A stretch of 64,000 nucleotides of DNA from Oscillatoria nigro-viridis PCC 7112 (GTDB taxonomy: Bacteria; Cyanobacteriota; Cyanobacteriia; Cyanobacteriales; Microcoleaceae), in assembly GCF_000317475.1 (NCBI RefSeq), contig NC_019729.1, positions 2,804,501 through 2,868,500 on the forward strand, read 5' to 3'. The notes beneath the pieces are model-generated. The model was given only the letters and a program-made list of their open reading frames with translations. It had not been told where the DNA came from and did not search any database. Of this stretch, positions 8,385-17,162 are shown piece after piece. Positions within the stretch are counted from its first letter, which is position 1. Each line of letters starts with the position of its first letter. The position numbers and the translations under genes were made by a program.

Positions 8385-9061
8385 GCGATCGCATTCTCCT
8401 TGTTGAAGATGACCCTAAACTGGCAAAGTTCATCGAATCGGAACTTAGTCTTGAAGGATATCACGTTACTGTCGCCCCAAATGGATTGGATGGATTAACG
8501 ATCGCTCGTGATGCTCAACCGGATTTATTAATTTTAGATTGGATGCTTCCCGGCATCTCTGGATTAGACATCTGTTTAAGGTTGCGATCGACTGGTATTC
8601 AAGTACCAATAATTATGTTGACAGCAAAAGATGAAGTACCCGATCGCGTGACGGGATTAAATGCTGGAGCCGATGATTATGTTACTAAGCCTTTCAGTAT
8701 GGAAGAACTCCTCGCGAGAGTCAAAGCCCGTCTGCGCCGCACTCAAGCCAATGACCCGGATAATTTACAATTTGAAGACCTAATATTGAACGGTTTAACC
8801 CGTGAAGTTTATCGAGGCAGTCAACTAATTGAACTCACTGCAAAAGAGTTTGATTTGTTAGAATTTATGCTGCAAAATTCCCGTCAAGTCATTACCCGCG
8901 AGCGAATTTTTGAAAAAGTTTGGGGTTACGATTTTATGGGAGAGTCAAACATTATTGAAGTGTATATTCGTGCATTACGAATTAAGTTAGAAGCAAGTAA
9001 CTCAAAACGCCTGCTGCATACGGTTCGGGGAGTTGGATACGTGTTGCGAGAGCAAAAGTGA
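8381..9061 (+). CDS. OmpR/PhoB-family response regulator
   Basis: 226 aa. Receiver residues 1-118: acidic pair ED at 9-10, phosphoacceptor Asp53 in LILDWMLPG, Thr81 and Lys103 (VTKPF). The C-terminal 100 residues form a winged helix (LTAKEFDLLEFML; IIEVYIRALRIKL; RGVGYVL). Partner of the upstream kinase, with which it overlaps by 4 bp. Acts as a DNA-binding transcription factor; ManR/NrsR-like by architecture, target unknown. Confidence 0.95.
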   Translation: MSDRILLVEDDPKLAKFIESELSLEGYHVTVAPNGLDGLTIARDAQPDLLILDWMLPGISGLDICLRLRSTGIQVPIIMLTAKDEVPDRVTGLNAGADDYVTKPFSMEELLARVKARLRRTQANDPDNLQFEDLILNGLTREVYRGSQLIELTAKEFDLLEFMLQNSRQVITRERIFEKVWGYDFMGESNIIEVYIRALRIKLEASNSKRLLHTVRGVGYVLREQK

Positions 9062-9154
9062 GGAGGGGCCGATTTACAAATACTTGGCAGATTAAGTATG
9101 GATACTGTTGAACCAGCTCCTATTATACTACCTCTTTTTTTGTAAAAAATAGAC

Positions 9155-9577
9155 CTATAAATCCGATCGTTCCTGATAATCTTCCGCCGAACTAGGCTCT
9201 AATTCCCACCGACTTTCATCTCGACGTTCAAGCATATTTGTTGTGTGCAAAATAGCGCCATCAGCCATCTCTATGCCCGCAGCGGCTCCGAGTTCGTCAA
9301 CCATATCCATGTCGGGAGTAGGCGCAGTTCCGCCCACCGATTGCTCGCCAGTGGCACTTTCTTGTTCCGCAGCCGGATCGCCATCCTCGCCGCCGATTTG
9401 GGAACTGGTGGCAGAGTATTCCGAACTGCTGTCCTGCAGGGTTGTTATGTCGTCTTGGCTCAATCCCCGTTGATCGATGACGCCGGTACCGTAAGATTCG
9501 GTAATCTCTTGAGGCAATTCGTCCAAATTATCGCGTTCTGTTGTTGTTTTTGCGTTGCCTTTTTTTTGCTGTGCCAC
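9155..9577 (-). CDS. DUF6335 family acidic protein
   Basis: 140 aa, strongly acidic and low in hydrophobics, hence probably soluble and partly disordered. The motifs LPQEITESYGTGV, GGTAPTPD..VDELGAAAG and RRDESRWELEPSSAEDY match the cyanobacterial DUF6335 family. Such proteins often carry variable Ser/Glu-rich middles, as here (residues 45-85). Function unknown. ATG start behind GGAGCAAGT. Confidence 0.8.
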   Translation of the reverse strand: MAQQKKGNAKTTTERDNLDELPQEITESYGTGVIDQRGLSQDDITTLQDSSSEYSATSSQIGGEDGDPAAEQESATGEQSVGGTAPTPDMDMVDELGAAAGIEMADGAILHTTNMLERRDESRWELEPSSAEDYQERSDL

Positions 9578-9765
9578 GATACTTGCTCCTGTTTGTTTTT
9601 GAACTCAATTAAATTAAATAAAAAATGTCCGAATTTGGCTGTAGCTGAATTGTTTTTAGTAATGGCAGATGGCTATAATTAAGTAGTATAATAATTGCTA
9701 TTTAAACTTTTAGCTTCTATCCCAGGAAATATATGGATTTCGATCGGCTATTTCATTGGGAATAC

Positions 9766-9804
9766 AAAAAGCGATCGCCCGTTTGAAAAGGGCGATCGCT
9801 TTTT
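9766..9804. terminator. Bidirectional terminator with a HIP1 stem
   Basis: Perfect 15-bp stem (9766-9780 with 9790-9804), 9-nt loop, flanked by A5 and T5. Each arm contains a complete HIP1 octamer. It ends the small minus-strand gene at 9821-10027 and can work on both strands. Confidence 0.85.
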
Positions 9805-9820
9805 AATGGGGAGGCTAATT

Positions 9821-10027
9821 CTATTCGGGAAAATCAGGAATTACCCATTTGGGGGGTTGCATCCGTTTTCTTCTCACCGCTTCCTCTGCTATTTCTAGCA
9901 TTTTATCCAGAGAAGTATTTTCAATAAAGTTGGACGTTGCTTCTGCGTATTCCCGCTTCGGGCACTTGTCGCCCAGAACGCAGCCATTGACGCAAGCTAC
10001 AGCACAATCGACAGTGTTCTCCACCAT
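9821..10027 (-). CDS. Small Cys-containing conserved cyanobacterial protein
   Basis: 68 aa from ATG 10027, chosen because AGGA lies 9 bp upstream; the frame is open 13 codons further. N-terminus carries four cysteines (DCAVACVNGCVLGDKCPKRE), a pattern that could bind a metal or Fe-S cluster. The remainder is helical and ends in a conserved RKRMQPPKWVIPDFPE. No function known to me; the length and conservation-like composition support a real gene. Confidence 0.7.
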   Translation of the reverse strand: MVENTVDCAVACVNGCVLGDKCPKREYAEATSNFIENTSLDKMLEIAEEAVRRKRMQPPKWVIPDFPE

Positions 10028-10192
10028 AACTTTTTTCCTTTCACGGTTCCAACAACTAATAGGCACGTACTCTTGGTGAATTTGTCAAGAGACTGCTCTA
10101 TATCTTTATTTTACTTCACAAATTGTCATCAAAGGTCGATCGCCAGAGCAAAACTGTTATAAAATCAAAGCAACCTACCTAATCTGCCGATC

Positions 10193-10606
10193 GTGAGTAA
10201 TTTTCTGCGGCGCTTAAAACTTTTACCTTGGCGAGAAATGCTGCAAATTGCCGCCCTCGTCAACTCAATCGTGATTGGACTGGAGCTATTTTTAGCCTGG
10301 GGTTTCACGCAATCGCGGCCAATCCGCAACGGAGTGACGCTTCTTTACGGCTCCTCCCTCGGGATATTGATACCTTTCGCTGCGGCAGTGGGAATGGGAG
10401 CTTTAGCAGTGTACTTTTTAGAGTATTGGCAACAACAATTTTTGCTCAACCGAATTAGTTTGTGGGTTTTAGTTTTGTGCGTGCTCTTGGGTTTGGTGTT
10501 AAAGTCATTCCTACCTATACCTGCTTTATTAGCAAGTTTATCGGAAGCTGCACTAATCGGAGTTACCGTGGGAGTTTTTTGGAAGGGCCGGCCTTATTGG
10601 CGATAG
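10193..10606 (+). CDS. Small membrane protein, four helices, unknown
   Basis: 137 aa beginning at GTG 10193 (no better ATG). Hydrophobic segments at about 18-37, 50-74, 85-104 and 108-128; basic ends. It looks like a cyanobacterial conserved hypothetical of the inner membrane. Stands alone, 353 bp from a transposase relic. No motif seen. Confidence 0.6.
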   Translation: MSNFLRRLKLLPWREMLQIAALVNSIVIGLELFLAWGFTQSRPIRNGVTLLYGSSLGILIPFAAAVGMGALAVYFLEYWQQQFLLNRISLWVLVLCVLLGLVLKSFLPIPALLASLSEAALIGVTVGVFWKGRPYWR

Positions 10607-10961
10607 TCATGCCATTTTAGATTTGAGACTTGAGATTTTAGATTGGCTACGACTGATGAAGATTCGGGTTTGGGGCTTGTCTACAGTTACATTTTTTTGT
10701 GAAGATAGTATCATTAAGCTGAACTTCCTCCCGTGGGGGGAAGTTAAAAATTCTGAAACACGAACGCAGCGCGCGAATCTCAGCTTTTAGCCTCACTCGT
10801 TTGTACCCGTGTAATTTAAGATTTTATAAAAATTATTTGGATGGATAACCAGGGATAACCGTAGCCATATATATCGAACTTGTTCCAAACAGAAATTCTC
10901 CCCCAGCCGTACTACTTCGTTAGTCCTATCGCGAAAACAGTTTTACCTCAGATCCTTACCC
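10607..10961. other. Intergenic region before transposase relic
   Basis: No gene seen. Contains an imperfect hairpin AACTTCCTCCC/GGGGGGAAGTT (about 10722-10746). Part of it may be decayed upstream sequence of the transposase relic at 10962. Confidence 0.5.
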
Positions 10962-11231
10962 GTGGGGGTCCAGTTTAATAGTCGCGCTATTCGCCAACGT
11001 TGGAGTATTGAAAATCAAGAACATTGGATTTTAGATGTCACTTTTAATGAAGATAGATGTCGCATTCGGTCATTGAATAGCCCTCGGAACTTGGCTGCGA
11101 TCGGACGGATGTCCCTTAATGCTATCAATCAAGAAACCACTCTCAAGCGTAGCTGGCGACAGAAAAGGAAACGGGCTGCGATGAATGATGAGTACATGAT
11201 GCTTCTTCTCAAATCCTTGTGTCAAGACTGA
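10962..11231 (+). pseudogene. ISAs1-family transposase, C-terminal remnant
   Basis: About 85 codons read RQRWSIENQEHWILDVTFNE then RSLNSPRNLAAIGRMSLNAI and end in KRKRAAMNDEYM, the typical C-terminus of ISAs1/H-repeat transposases, including the catalytic-region IEN and DVTF.ED-like blocks. At least 250 residues of the usual protein are missing upstream and no inverted ends are seen, so this is a dead fragment. Confidence 0.8.
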
Positions 11232-11304
11232 TTGAGATGCTCTTACCCTGGGCTGGCAGGGTGTACTGTACCAGAGAAATTGTGCCTGTTTGTAGTCGCT
11301 ATTC

Positions 11305-11360
11305 GTAAGGTGCCAATAGCGCACACTAGCCAGAAAAGTTGTGCGCTATTGGCACCTTAC
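11305..11360. repeat. Perfect 21-bp inverted repeat
   Basis: Arms GTAAGGTGCCAATAGCGCACA (positions 11305-11325; shown arm is 21 bp, core GGTGCCAATAGCGC) and its exact complement at 11340-11360, with a 14-nt loop. It sits between the transposase relic and the end of the cNMP-binding gene. No T-run, so a mobile palindrome rather than a standard terminator. Confidence 0.85.
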
Positions 11361-11420
11361 AGAAGATAAATTGTGCAGAATTACCGATCGACTAAAAACA
11401 CAATTCTCTATTTCCCAATT

Positions 11421-11897
11421 TCATCGCATTTCAGGAACTCTCACAGTCTCTGTAGGAGGCATAATTGCCTCTTTAGCATTCAACTTTTGATTCAACTCCC
11501 GAATCCGGCGCGACAGCAAGCGAATAATATTCACTGCAATTCCCGGCGTTTCATCAATCGCATCGTATAGCTGCATTTGAGTCAGCATCAAACACTCGGA
11601 TTGTTCGAGAGTAGAAATAGAAGCCGATCGAGGTTCTGCATCAAACAGCGACATTTCCCCGAAACAAGCCCCCGCTTTCAACTGTGCCAAATCCCGATCG
11701 CCTATATGCACGCGCACCGTTCCCGATACCAAAATATAAAGAGACCGCCCTTCTTGTCCTTCCGTAAAAATCCTGTGCTTGGAAGGAAACGAAAGTTCAT
11801 CCATTACCGATGCTAGACGCACGAGAAAATCATCCCGCAGTTCCTTAAAAATCGGAACCTCCCTCACAAACAATAGGCGTTCGACGCTTGTTAACAT
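11421..11897 (-). CDS. Cyclic-nucleotide-binding domain protein
   Basis: 158 aa. The first Met (11909) is followed four codons later by MLTSVERLLFV (11897), preferred as the usual family start. Residues 10-130 form one cNMP-binding barrel (VSGTVRVHIGD; GACFGEMSLFDAEPRSAS is the phosphate-binding cassette with FGE and PRSAS). A C-terminal helix follows; there is no DNA-binding domain, so it is not a CRP-type transcription factor. Encoded directly upstream-to-downstream of the carrier-HEAT protein on the same strand (gene order 15078 to 11421), suggesting a regulatory partnership. Confidence 0.88.
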   Translation of the reverse strand: MLTSVERLLFVREVPIFKELRDDFLVRLASVMDELSFPSKHRIFTEGQEGRSLYILVSGTVRVHIGDRDLAQLKAGACFGEMSLFDAEPRSASISTLEQSECLMLTQMQLYDAIDETPGIAVNIIRLLSRRIRELNQKLNAKEAIMPPTETVRVPEMR

Positions 11898-11942
11898 AAT
11901 GAGATGCAATGATTAATTTAAACTTAAACAAAGGGAGAGGAA

Positions 11943-11984
11943 TTGGGCATTGGGCATTGGGCATTGGGCATTGGGCATTGGGCA
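11943..11984. repeat. Short tandem repeat TTGGGCA x6
   Basis: Six perfect 7-bp units, followed by a pyrimidine-rich run of CTTCCTT-like units up to about 12030. Lies between two same-strand genes. Confidence 0.95.
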
Positions 11985-12033
11985 TAGTTTCTTTTTGTTC
12001 CCTCTTCCCTCTTCCTTCTTCCTTCTTCCTTCT

Positions 12034-15000
12034 TTACCTTTTTCCCCCAGCACCCAACTCTGCCATCATCTCTTCAACTTGAGCGGATACCAAATTATCG
12101 GGGTCATTTTGCAGCCTGGGCAACAATTCGACCAAAGCCCGCGGCGAGGCTATTTTCAAATAGGCTAACACTGCTTCGCGGACAAAACCCGTCGGGTGCT
12201 GCAGACAGACGAGAGTTTGTTGAGCCGTAAGACTCCAGCGCGCTTCCCTCGCCAAGTGAAAGCAGCATGCCAAAGCCCAATCCGAAAGGAAGTGGCGCAA
12301 TTCTAGCAAGCGGCGCAAACGATCGCTAGGGGCTAGAGGTTTGTAAACCATCAATTCGGAGAGATTGCTCAATTTTTCTCTTTCCGAGTGCTGATCTAAC
12401 AAATTGATGAGCGATCGCTTCCTAGCTATATCCACAGTATTATCCAGAATTTCCAATCCCCTAGCAACCAAAGAAGGTTGGCCAGAAGCGATGTTGAAAG
12501 CAGCGGCTTGTACCGTGTCCAGCGGATAAAGAAACTTCATCAGCAAAAAACACCGCTCCCTAGCATCAGCTTCCAACCCCGCCAGAGCCCGCTGCAACAA
12601 TTGAGCCGTATCGTTCCCCGGTTCCCGGGCGCTGTTGGCTTCCCGATCCGAGAAATTGCCGTAGCTTGTTACCCCAGACAAATCTACCAGACCTGCATAA
12701 ATTTGACCGATAAACATTAACTCTTGCTCGATAAGAGTTTCCAAGCCGGTACGGCCGATGCGGTCTAGAACCCCTTCTATCCCCGCTTCCGAAGGCATTT
12801 TCAACAGGATGCGGAGGATATTGCGCCTCGTGGTTCCCCAAGCCGTCATCAAATTGCTCACCAAAATGTCGATCGCCTCATTTGTCCCAATTTGACCCAG
12901 AGCCGTCCAAGCTTGCAACCTGACCAAATCCGGCTTGTGGATGTCCTCCGCCAAATACACGAGCAAGGGAATGGCGTCGTTGTGAAGTTTGACTATAGCC
13001 TGCAAAGCCGCTTCCCTAGTCGATTTGTAACCAAGTCCGCGCAGCAGCGAAGGATAATATTCTTCCGAATGAGTAGACGAAATCACGTCTAACAGAGCGC
13101 AGCGCACTCGCAGAGATTCATCTTGCAACAGATTGGGGATATGCAGCCGCAGTCCTTGCAAATAATCAGCTTCTCCCAGAGCCCGCGTCCCCATAACACG
13201 TTCCCGCTCTTGCTTGTGTGTCAGCATTTGCCGCAGCGTATTAGTAGCCTCTGCCTTTTGCTGGCGATCGCCCCTTCTCATAATTAAAGCAGCCGCCGTA
13301 CCCCGCACCACCGGATCGACCGTCGGCTGCAAGTAAGGCCGCAAGCTCTCAATATTCGGTTCAGCTTCCGTCAGCCAGATGTAGCGCAAAGCCAAGGCCA
13401 GAACCTCCGGCGGCAAGGATTGCTGAGAGAGTGCGCGGACAGCTTCTAAATATGCGGGGTTCGGGTGTTGCAGCATCGTTTCCAAGCTCTGGCGCTGCAA
13501 ACCCGGGGACAGCGAATCGAGGAGGGGAGCCAAAACTTCTCCGACATTTTTGGGGTCAATTTGCGTCAGGAGTTCTATGCAAGAGCGCTTTTCATCTTCG
13601 CCCCCCGGCTTTTGTAGAGTTTCCACCACTGCGCGCTTGAGAGCTTTGAGGTCAACGTCTGTGACGCCCAAGCGCCCCCGCTCCGCACTTTTAACCAACA
13701 AACCCACGTATTGAGAGCGGATCAGCCATACGACAAACACCCACAACAGTGCCAATATGACGATCGCGCCAATAAATATCAAGCTTTGCTGGTCGTGAAA
13801 TACATTTTCGTCTTGCTGGGGGAGTATCTTGCCTGTCACCCACAGCATAATCAGGATGCCTACTCCTGTTGCTCCGCAGGACAAAGGTTCCCCCACACCG
13901 TTGACCAAAGTTTGAATTCCCGATCGAATATTGTCGGGAATCGGTTGAAATAAAACCGGGCTAACGGTTTCCAAAAGCGTGTAGTGCAGAAGTTCGTCTA
14001 AAAATCTCAGCAGTATCAGCCCGATAAACACAGATACTAGCTGGCCCAGAGATGCTCCTACCGTCAGCACCCCGAGTATAGCGATGCCCGCCGGCAAAAT
14101 CATCGCCGTCACGAATACACCGATTCTTTCCACCAACCGGCTCGAAGCGAACCACTGAGTCGCCACTTGAAACAGGCCTTGTATCCCTTCATAAATGCCC
14201 AGGAAGCTAGCGATCCAGCTAGCTCCGTCCCCCGGGTTTTGGTATTCTAGCTGGCTGTAGAATTGGAAATCTACCAGCACGTAGACGACTTCTGCGAGGA
14301 TGAAGAAACTGACTAGAGGTACGGCGTATTTTTGCAGCGGGCCTGTAACTTTGCGGGCGGTAAATTCTTCTTGGTCGTCGTCTTCGTCGTCATCCGTCCA
14401 GTGAGCCGTTTCCGGGAATGCTTGGCTGTATTTTTCCGTGAGGTAGTAGAGCAACACCGAGCCTGTCGCCACCATCAACCCCGATATGAGGGTAACGTTT
14501 TTGAGTCCGACTACGTACAGCAAAACAGGCAGAGAAAATCCGCTGACTACTCCAGCTACTAGATAGCCGCTACTGACTAGCGGATAGGTGCGCTTGATTT
14601 CTCTAATATTAAACAGTTGGTTGGAAGTGATAGAAGTATTAAGGTCGTTGAGGACATAGCAAGCTTCTACCCACAGCCACATCAAAAAAATAGTAATAAA
14701 AGCGATGCTGATGCCAGCTATCTTAATATTTTCGTAGCCGATGCCGAATCGAAACAAAAATAGCGGTATCGACATCATTCCCAGAACAACCACTACGGTG
14801 CGCCTTAGCGGCAGGATTTTTTGCAGCCACGAGTAGACAAATCCCAAGCTAGAACCGATAAACGCGCTGGCTATGTAAATCCAGGGCATTTTGTCTGCAC
14901 CAAATTCATCTAGAAAAAGACCTACTGTGCTGAGTTCCAGCCAGATCAGCCCGACGGAGGTTAGAGTGTAGACGAGGAACATCAGTACGGTTCGCTCTAC

Positions 15001-15078
15001 TTCTTCCGATCGCAGGTTGAGCGATCGCAGCACCCCTTGTCTTACTCCCGCCGAACCGCTGATTTGAAAATTTTCCAT
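12034..15078 (-). CDS. Multi-pass carrier-like protein fused to HEAT repeats
   Basis: 1014 aa. Residues 25-450 contain about twelve membrane helices arranged like the MFS/Npt nucleotide-carrier fold (LIWLELSTVGLFLDEFGADK, then repeated hydrophobic segments); residues 480-1010 are a soluble array of helical HEAT-type repeats (for example LDVISSTHSEEYYPSLL, VLDRIGRTGLETL). A D/E stretch at about 222-235 links helices. Similar fused carriers are found in cyanobacteria and chlamydia-type nucleotide transporters; transport function here is inferred. The cNMP-binding gene follows 136 bp downstream. Confidence 0.75.
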   Translation of the reverse strand: MENFQISGSAGVRQGVLRSLNLRSEEVERTVLMFLVYTLTSVGLIWLELSTVGLFLDEFGADKMPWIYIASAFIGSSLGFVYSWLQKILPLRRTVVVVLGMMSIPLFLFRFGIGYENIKIAGISIAFITIFLMWLWVEACYVLNDLNTSITSNQLFNIREIKRTYPLVSSGYLVAGVVSGFSLPVLLYVVGLKNVTLISGLMVATGSVLLYYLTEKYSQAFPETAHWTDDDEDDDQEEFTARKVTGPLQKYAVPLVSFFILAEVVYVLVDFQFYSQLEYQNPGDGASWIASFLGIYEGIQGLFQVATQWFASSRLVERIGVFVTAMILPAGIAILGVLTVGASLGQLVSVFIGLILLRFLDELLHYTLLETVSPVLFQPIPDNIRSGIQTLVNGVGEPLSCGATGVGILIMLWVTGKILPQQDENVFHDQQSLIFIGAIVILALLWVFVVWLIRSQYVGLLVKSAERGRLGVTDVDLKALKRAVVETLQKPGGEDEKRSCIELLTQIDPKNVGEVLAPLLDSLSPGLQRQSLETMLQHPNPAYLEAVRALSQQSLPPEVLALALRYIWLTEAEPNIESLRPYLQPTVDPVVRGTAAALIMRRGDRQQKAEATNTLRQMLTHKQERERVMGTRALGEADYLQGLRLHIPNLLQDESLRVRCALLDVISSTHSEEYYPSLLRGLGYKSTREAALQAIVKLHNDAIPLLVYLAEDIHKPDLVRLQAWTALGQIGTNEAIDILVSNLMTAWGTTRRNILRILLKMPSEAGIEGVLDRIGRTGLETLIEQELMFIGQIYAGLVDLSGVTSYGNFSDREANSAREPGNDTAQLLQRALAGLEADARERCFLLMKFLYPLDTVQAAAFNIASGQPSLVARGLEILDNTVDIARKRSLINLLDQHSEREKLSNLSELMVYKPLAPSDRLRRLLELRHFLSDWALACCFHLAREARWSLTAQQTLVCLQHPTGFVREAVLAYLKIASPRALVELLPRLQNDPDNLVSAQVEEMMAELGAGGKR

Positions 15079-15185
15079 GCAGCGTTGATTTCCCTGTGTG
15101 GTAGCTTATTCCTGACTAACTTCGGAAGTCATCAGCTATCAGTCACCAGTTTATGACTGATGACTGCTCACTAATGACTATCTAT

Positions 15186-15722
15186 TTATACTTTTTTCGG
15201 CGACAGCAGCATCATCATACTGCGTCCTTCTTTTTTGGGGGCTTGCTGCACTTCTGCGATTTCCTGCAAATCTGTGGCCATGCGCTTAAGCAAGTCCTCT
15301 GCTAGGTTGCTGTGTTGGATTTCCCGACCTCTGAACATGATCGTGGCTTTTACTTTGTCCCCTGATTTGATAAAGCGGTCTGCTAGTTTAAGACGCACTT
15401 GGTAGTCGTGTTCTTCAATTTTGTAGCGCATCTTCACTTCTTTAACATCGGCAGTGTGCTGCTTCCGCTTTGCTTCTCGCGCTTTCTTTTCCTGCTCGAA
15501 TTTGTACTTCCCATAGTCCATTACCCGGCATACGGGCGGGTCAGCTTTGTCGCTGACAAGTACGAGATCGAGTTCTTTTTCTTCTGCGAGGCGCAGCGCT
15601 TCTGCAGGCGTCAATATCCCTAGTTGCGCGCCGTCGGTATCGATTACCCGGATTTTGGGGTATCGAATATTTTCGTTGATCTGGGGTAGGTTGCGATTTT
15701 GTCTTCTTTCAATCACAGGCAT
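15186..15722 (-). CDS. infC: Translation initiation factor IF-3
   Basis: 178 aa, full length. N-domain [17 protein letters not shown], the inter-domain lysine-rich linker ([16 protein letters not shown]), and C-domain [16 protein letters not shown] and [12 protein letters not shown]. Binds the 30S subunit and monitors start-codon selection. Starts at ATG with the cyanobacterial MPVIERR opening; IF-3 genes often use rare starts, but the ATG fits here. Monocistronic, with a long leader. Confidence 0.97.
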   Translation of the reverse strand: MPVIERRQNRNLPQINENIRYPKIRVIDTDGAQLGILTPAEALRLAEEKELDLVLVSDKADPPVCRVMDYGKYKFEQEKKAREAKRKQHTADVKEVKMRYKIEEHDYQVRLKLADRFIKSGDKVKATIMFRGREIQHSNLAEDLLKRMATDLQEIAEVQQAPKKEGRSMMMLLSPKKV

Positions 15723-16139
15723 GAATGGTTTTACAAGCAGTAGTTTAATAGCGAAGGTTCTTGATAGTTACAGGTTCGATCTGTCAATATTTCACGATTG
15801 ACGATCGAACTGTTTTATAAGGTGTTACCCTTACCGGACGTACTACCGGGCCCTGTCTCCCCTCCGCTAAAGCCTTGGGGAATATTTGGACGATCGTAAA
15901 TGAATTCTTACAATACTTGCTATTCTACTCAGTCTGGCTGAGTTTCTGCCTAGTTTTATTTTAACTTCACACACGATCGCCCGCCCCCTTGCCCGATTGA
16001 TGACAAAACCGTCAAAAATTCAGGGTAAAAGCTTAAGGATGAGGTAAAACCGCTTTCCACAGCCCATCTCGCCCGGTCTGGCAAGTCCCCCAAGTCGCCT
16101 GATTTGCCTTGTAGAATAGGTATAAGCAAGTGTAAATTT
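15723..16139. promoter_or_regulatory. Divergent spacer infC / hydrolase
   Basis: 417 bp without a gene. It must contain the infC leader and the promoter of the alpha/beta hydrolase; TAGAAT and TATAAG boxes at about 16112-16127 precede the hydrolase start. No known leader RNA recognised. Confidence 0.45.
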
Positions 16140-17162
16140 ATGTTGCGAGCTGAGGCAAAATTGACAAATTCTCTGCTGTGGCACCAACGGGTGGGAACTC
16201 AACGAGACTGGATGTGGCGGGGTTGGCAAACTCGCTACACTTATTTGCGGCCCGATGGGGTACGAAATCAAGACGCGCTGGAATTTCAAGATTCTGCGCC
16301 CGAACCAATGGCCGCGCGCGCATCGGGAACGCCGATTATTTTACTGCACGGGTTTGGAGCTTCGATCGGTCACTGGCGACAAAATCTCGCCCAACTCGCC
16401 GAAAACCAAACCGTTTACGCCTTGGATTTGTTGGGTTTTGGCGCTTCCCAAAAAGCTCCGGTCAATTACTCTGTGTCTTTGTGGGTCGATCAAGTTTATG
16501 ATTTTTGGGTGACTTTTATCCGAGAGCCGGTCGTCTTGGCAGGAAACTCGATCGGCTCGCTAATTTGTCTGGCCGTAGCCGCTGCTCACCCGGACATGGT
16601 GGCCGGCACGGTGATGATCGGCCTCCCAGACCCCTCTGTGCGAGCCGAGGCGGTGCCCGGATGGCTGCTTCCGGCGATCGAAGCGGTTGAAAGTTTGTTT
16701 GTTTCTCCGATCGTACTCAGGCCTTTGTTTTATTTGGCCCGCAAGCCTTCCTTTGTCCGTCGCTGGGTTTCCTTTGCCTACTCCAACCCCGAAGCTGTTA
16801 CCGACGAATTAGTGGAAATTCTAGCAGGGCCTGCGGGCGATCGGGGAGCGGCCCGCGCCTTCTGCGCTTTATTTAAAGCTGTAGGAAGTTCACAGTTTGG
16901 CCCCAGTGTCAAGACAGTAATGCGAAATTTAACAATCCCGATGCTGTTAATTTGGGGCAAACAAGACCGGATGGTTCCCCCTCGGTTCGCCCGACCCCAC
17001 CAATTTGTCGAATGCAATCCCAATTGTGTAGAGCTAGTTGAATTAGATAATGCCGGCCACTGTCCCCAGGATGAATGTCCCGAACAAGTAAATCAAGCAA
17101 TTTTGAACTGGATGAAGCAGAATTTTGTACCTGCGGGCAAGAGCAAATTGCAGCGCTGTTGA
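16140..17162 (+). CDS. Alpha/beta hydrolase
   Basis: 340 aa from ATG 16140 (MLRAEAKLTNSLL); a start 12 codons upstream is possible. Oxyanion segment LLHGFGAS, nucleophile elbow AGNSIGS, acid in WGKQDRMVPP and His in DNAGHCPQDE complete the Ser-Asp-His triad. The N-terminal RDWMWRGWQTRYTYLRP extension is shared by a cyanobacteria/plant group related to pheophytinase-like esterases; whether chlorophyll derivatives are the substrate is inference. Cytoplasmic, no signal peptide. Confidence 0.88.
   Translation: MLRAEAKLTNSLLWHQRVGTQRDWMWRGWQTRYTYLRPDGVRNQDALEFQDSAPEPMAARASGTPIILLHGFGASIGHWRQNLAQLAENQTVYALDLLGFGASQKAPVNYSVSLWVDQVYDFWVTFIREPVVLAGNSIGSLICLAVAAAHPDMVAGTVMIGLPDPSVRAEAVPGWLLPAIEAVESLFVSPIVLRPLFYLARKPSFVRRWVSFAYSNPEAVTDELVEILAGPAGDRGAARAFCALFKAVGSSQFGPSVKTVMRNLTIPMLLIWGKQDRMVPPRFARPHQFVECNPNCVELVELDNAGHCPQDECPEQVNQAILNWMKQNFVPAGKSKLQRC

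Noticed and set aside
11943..11984. CRISPR array
   Set aside because: Contiguous 7-bp units without spacers; no cas genes in the window.
12566..12841. Plus/minus shadow frames within the carrier-HEAT gene
   Set aside because: Fully inside a 1014-codon gene, with Arg/Gly-rich shadow composition.
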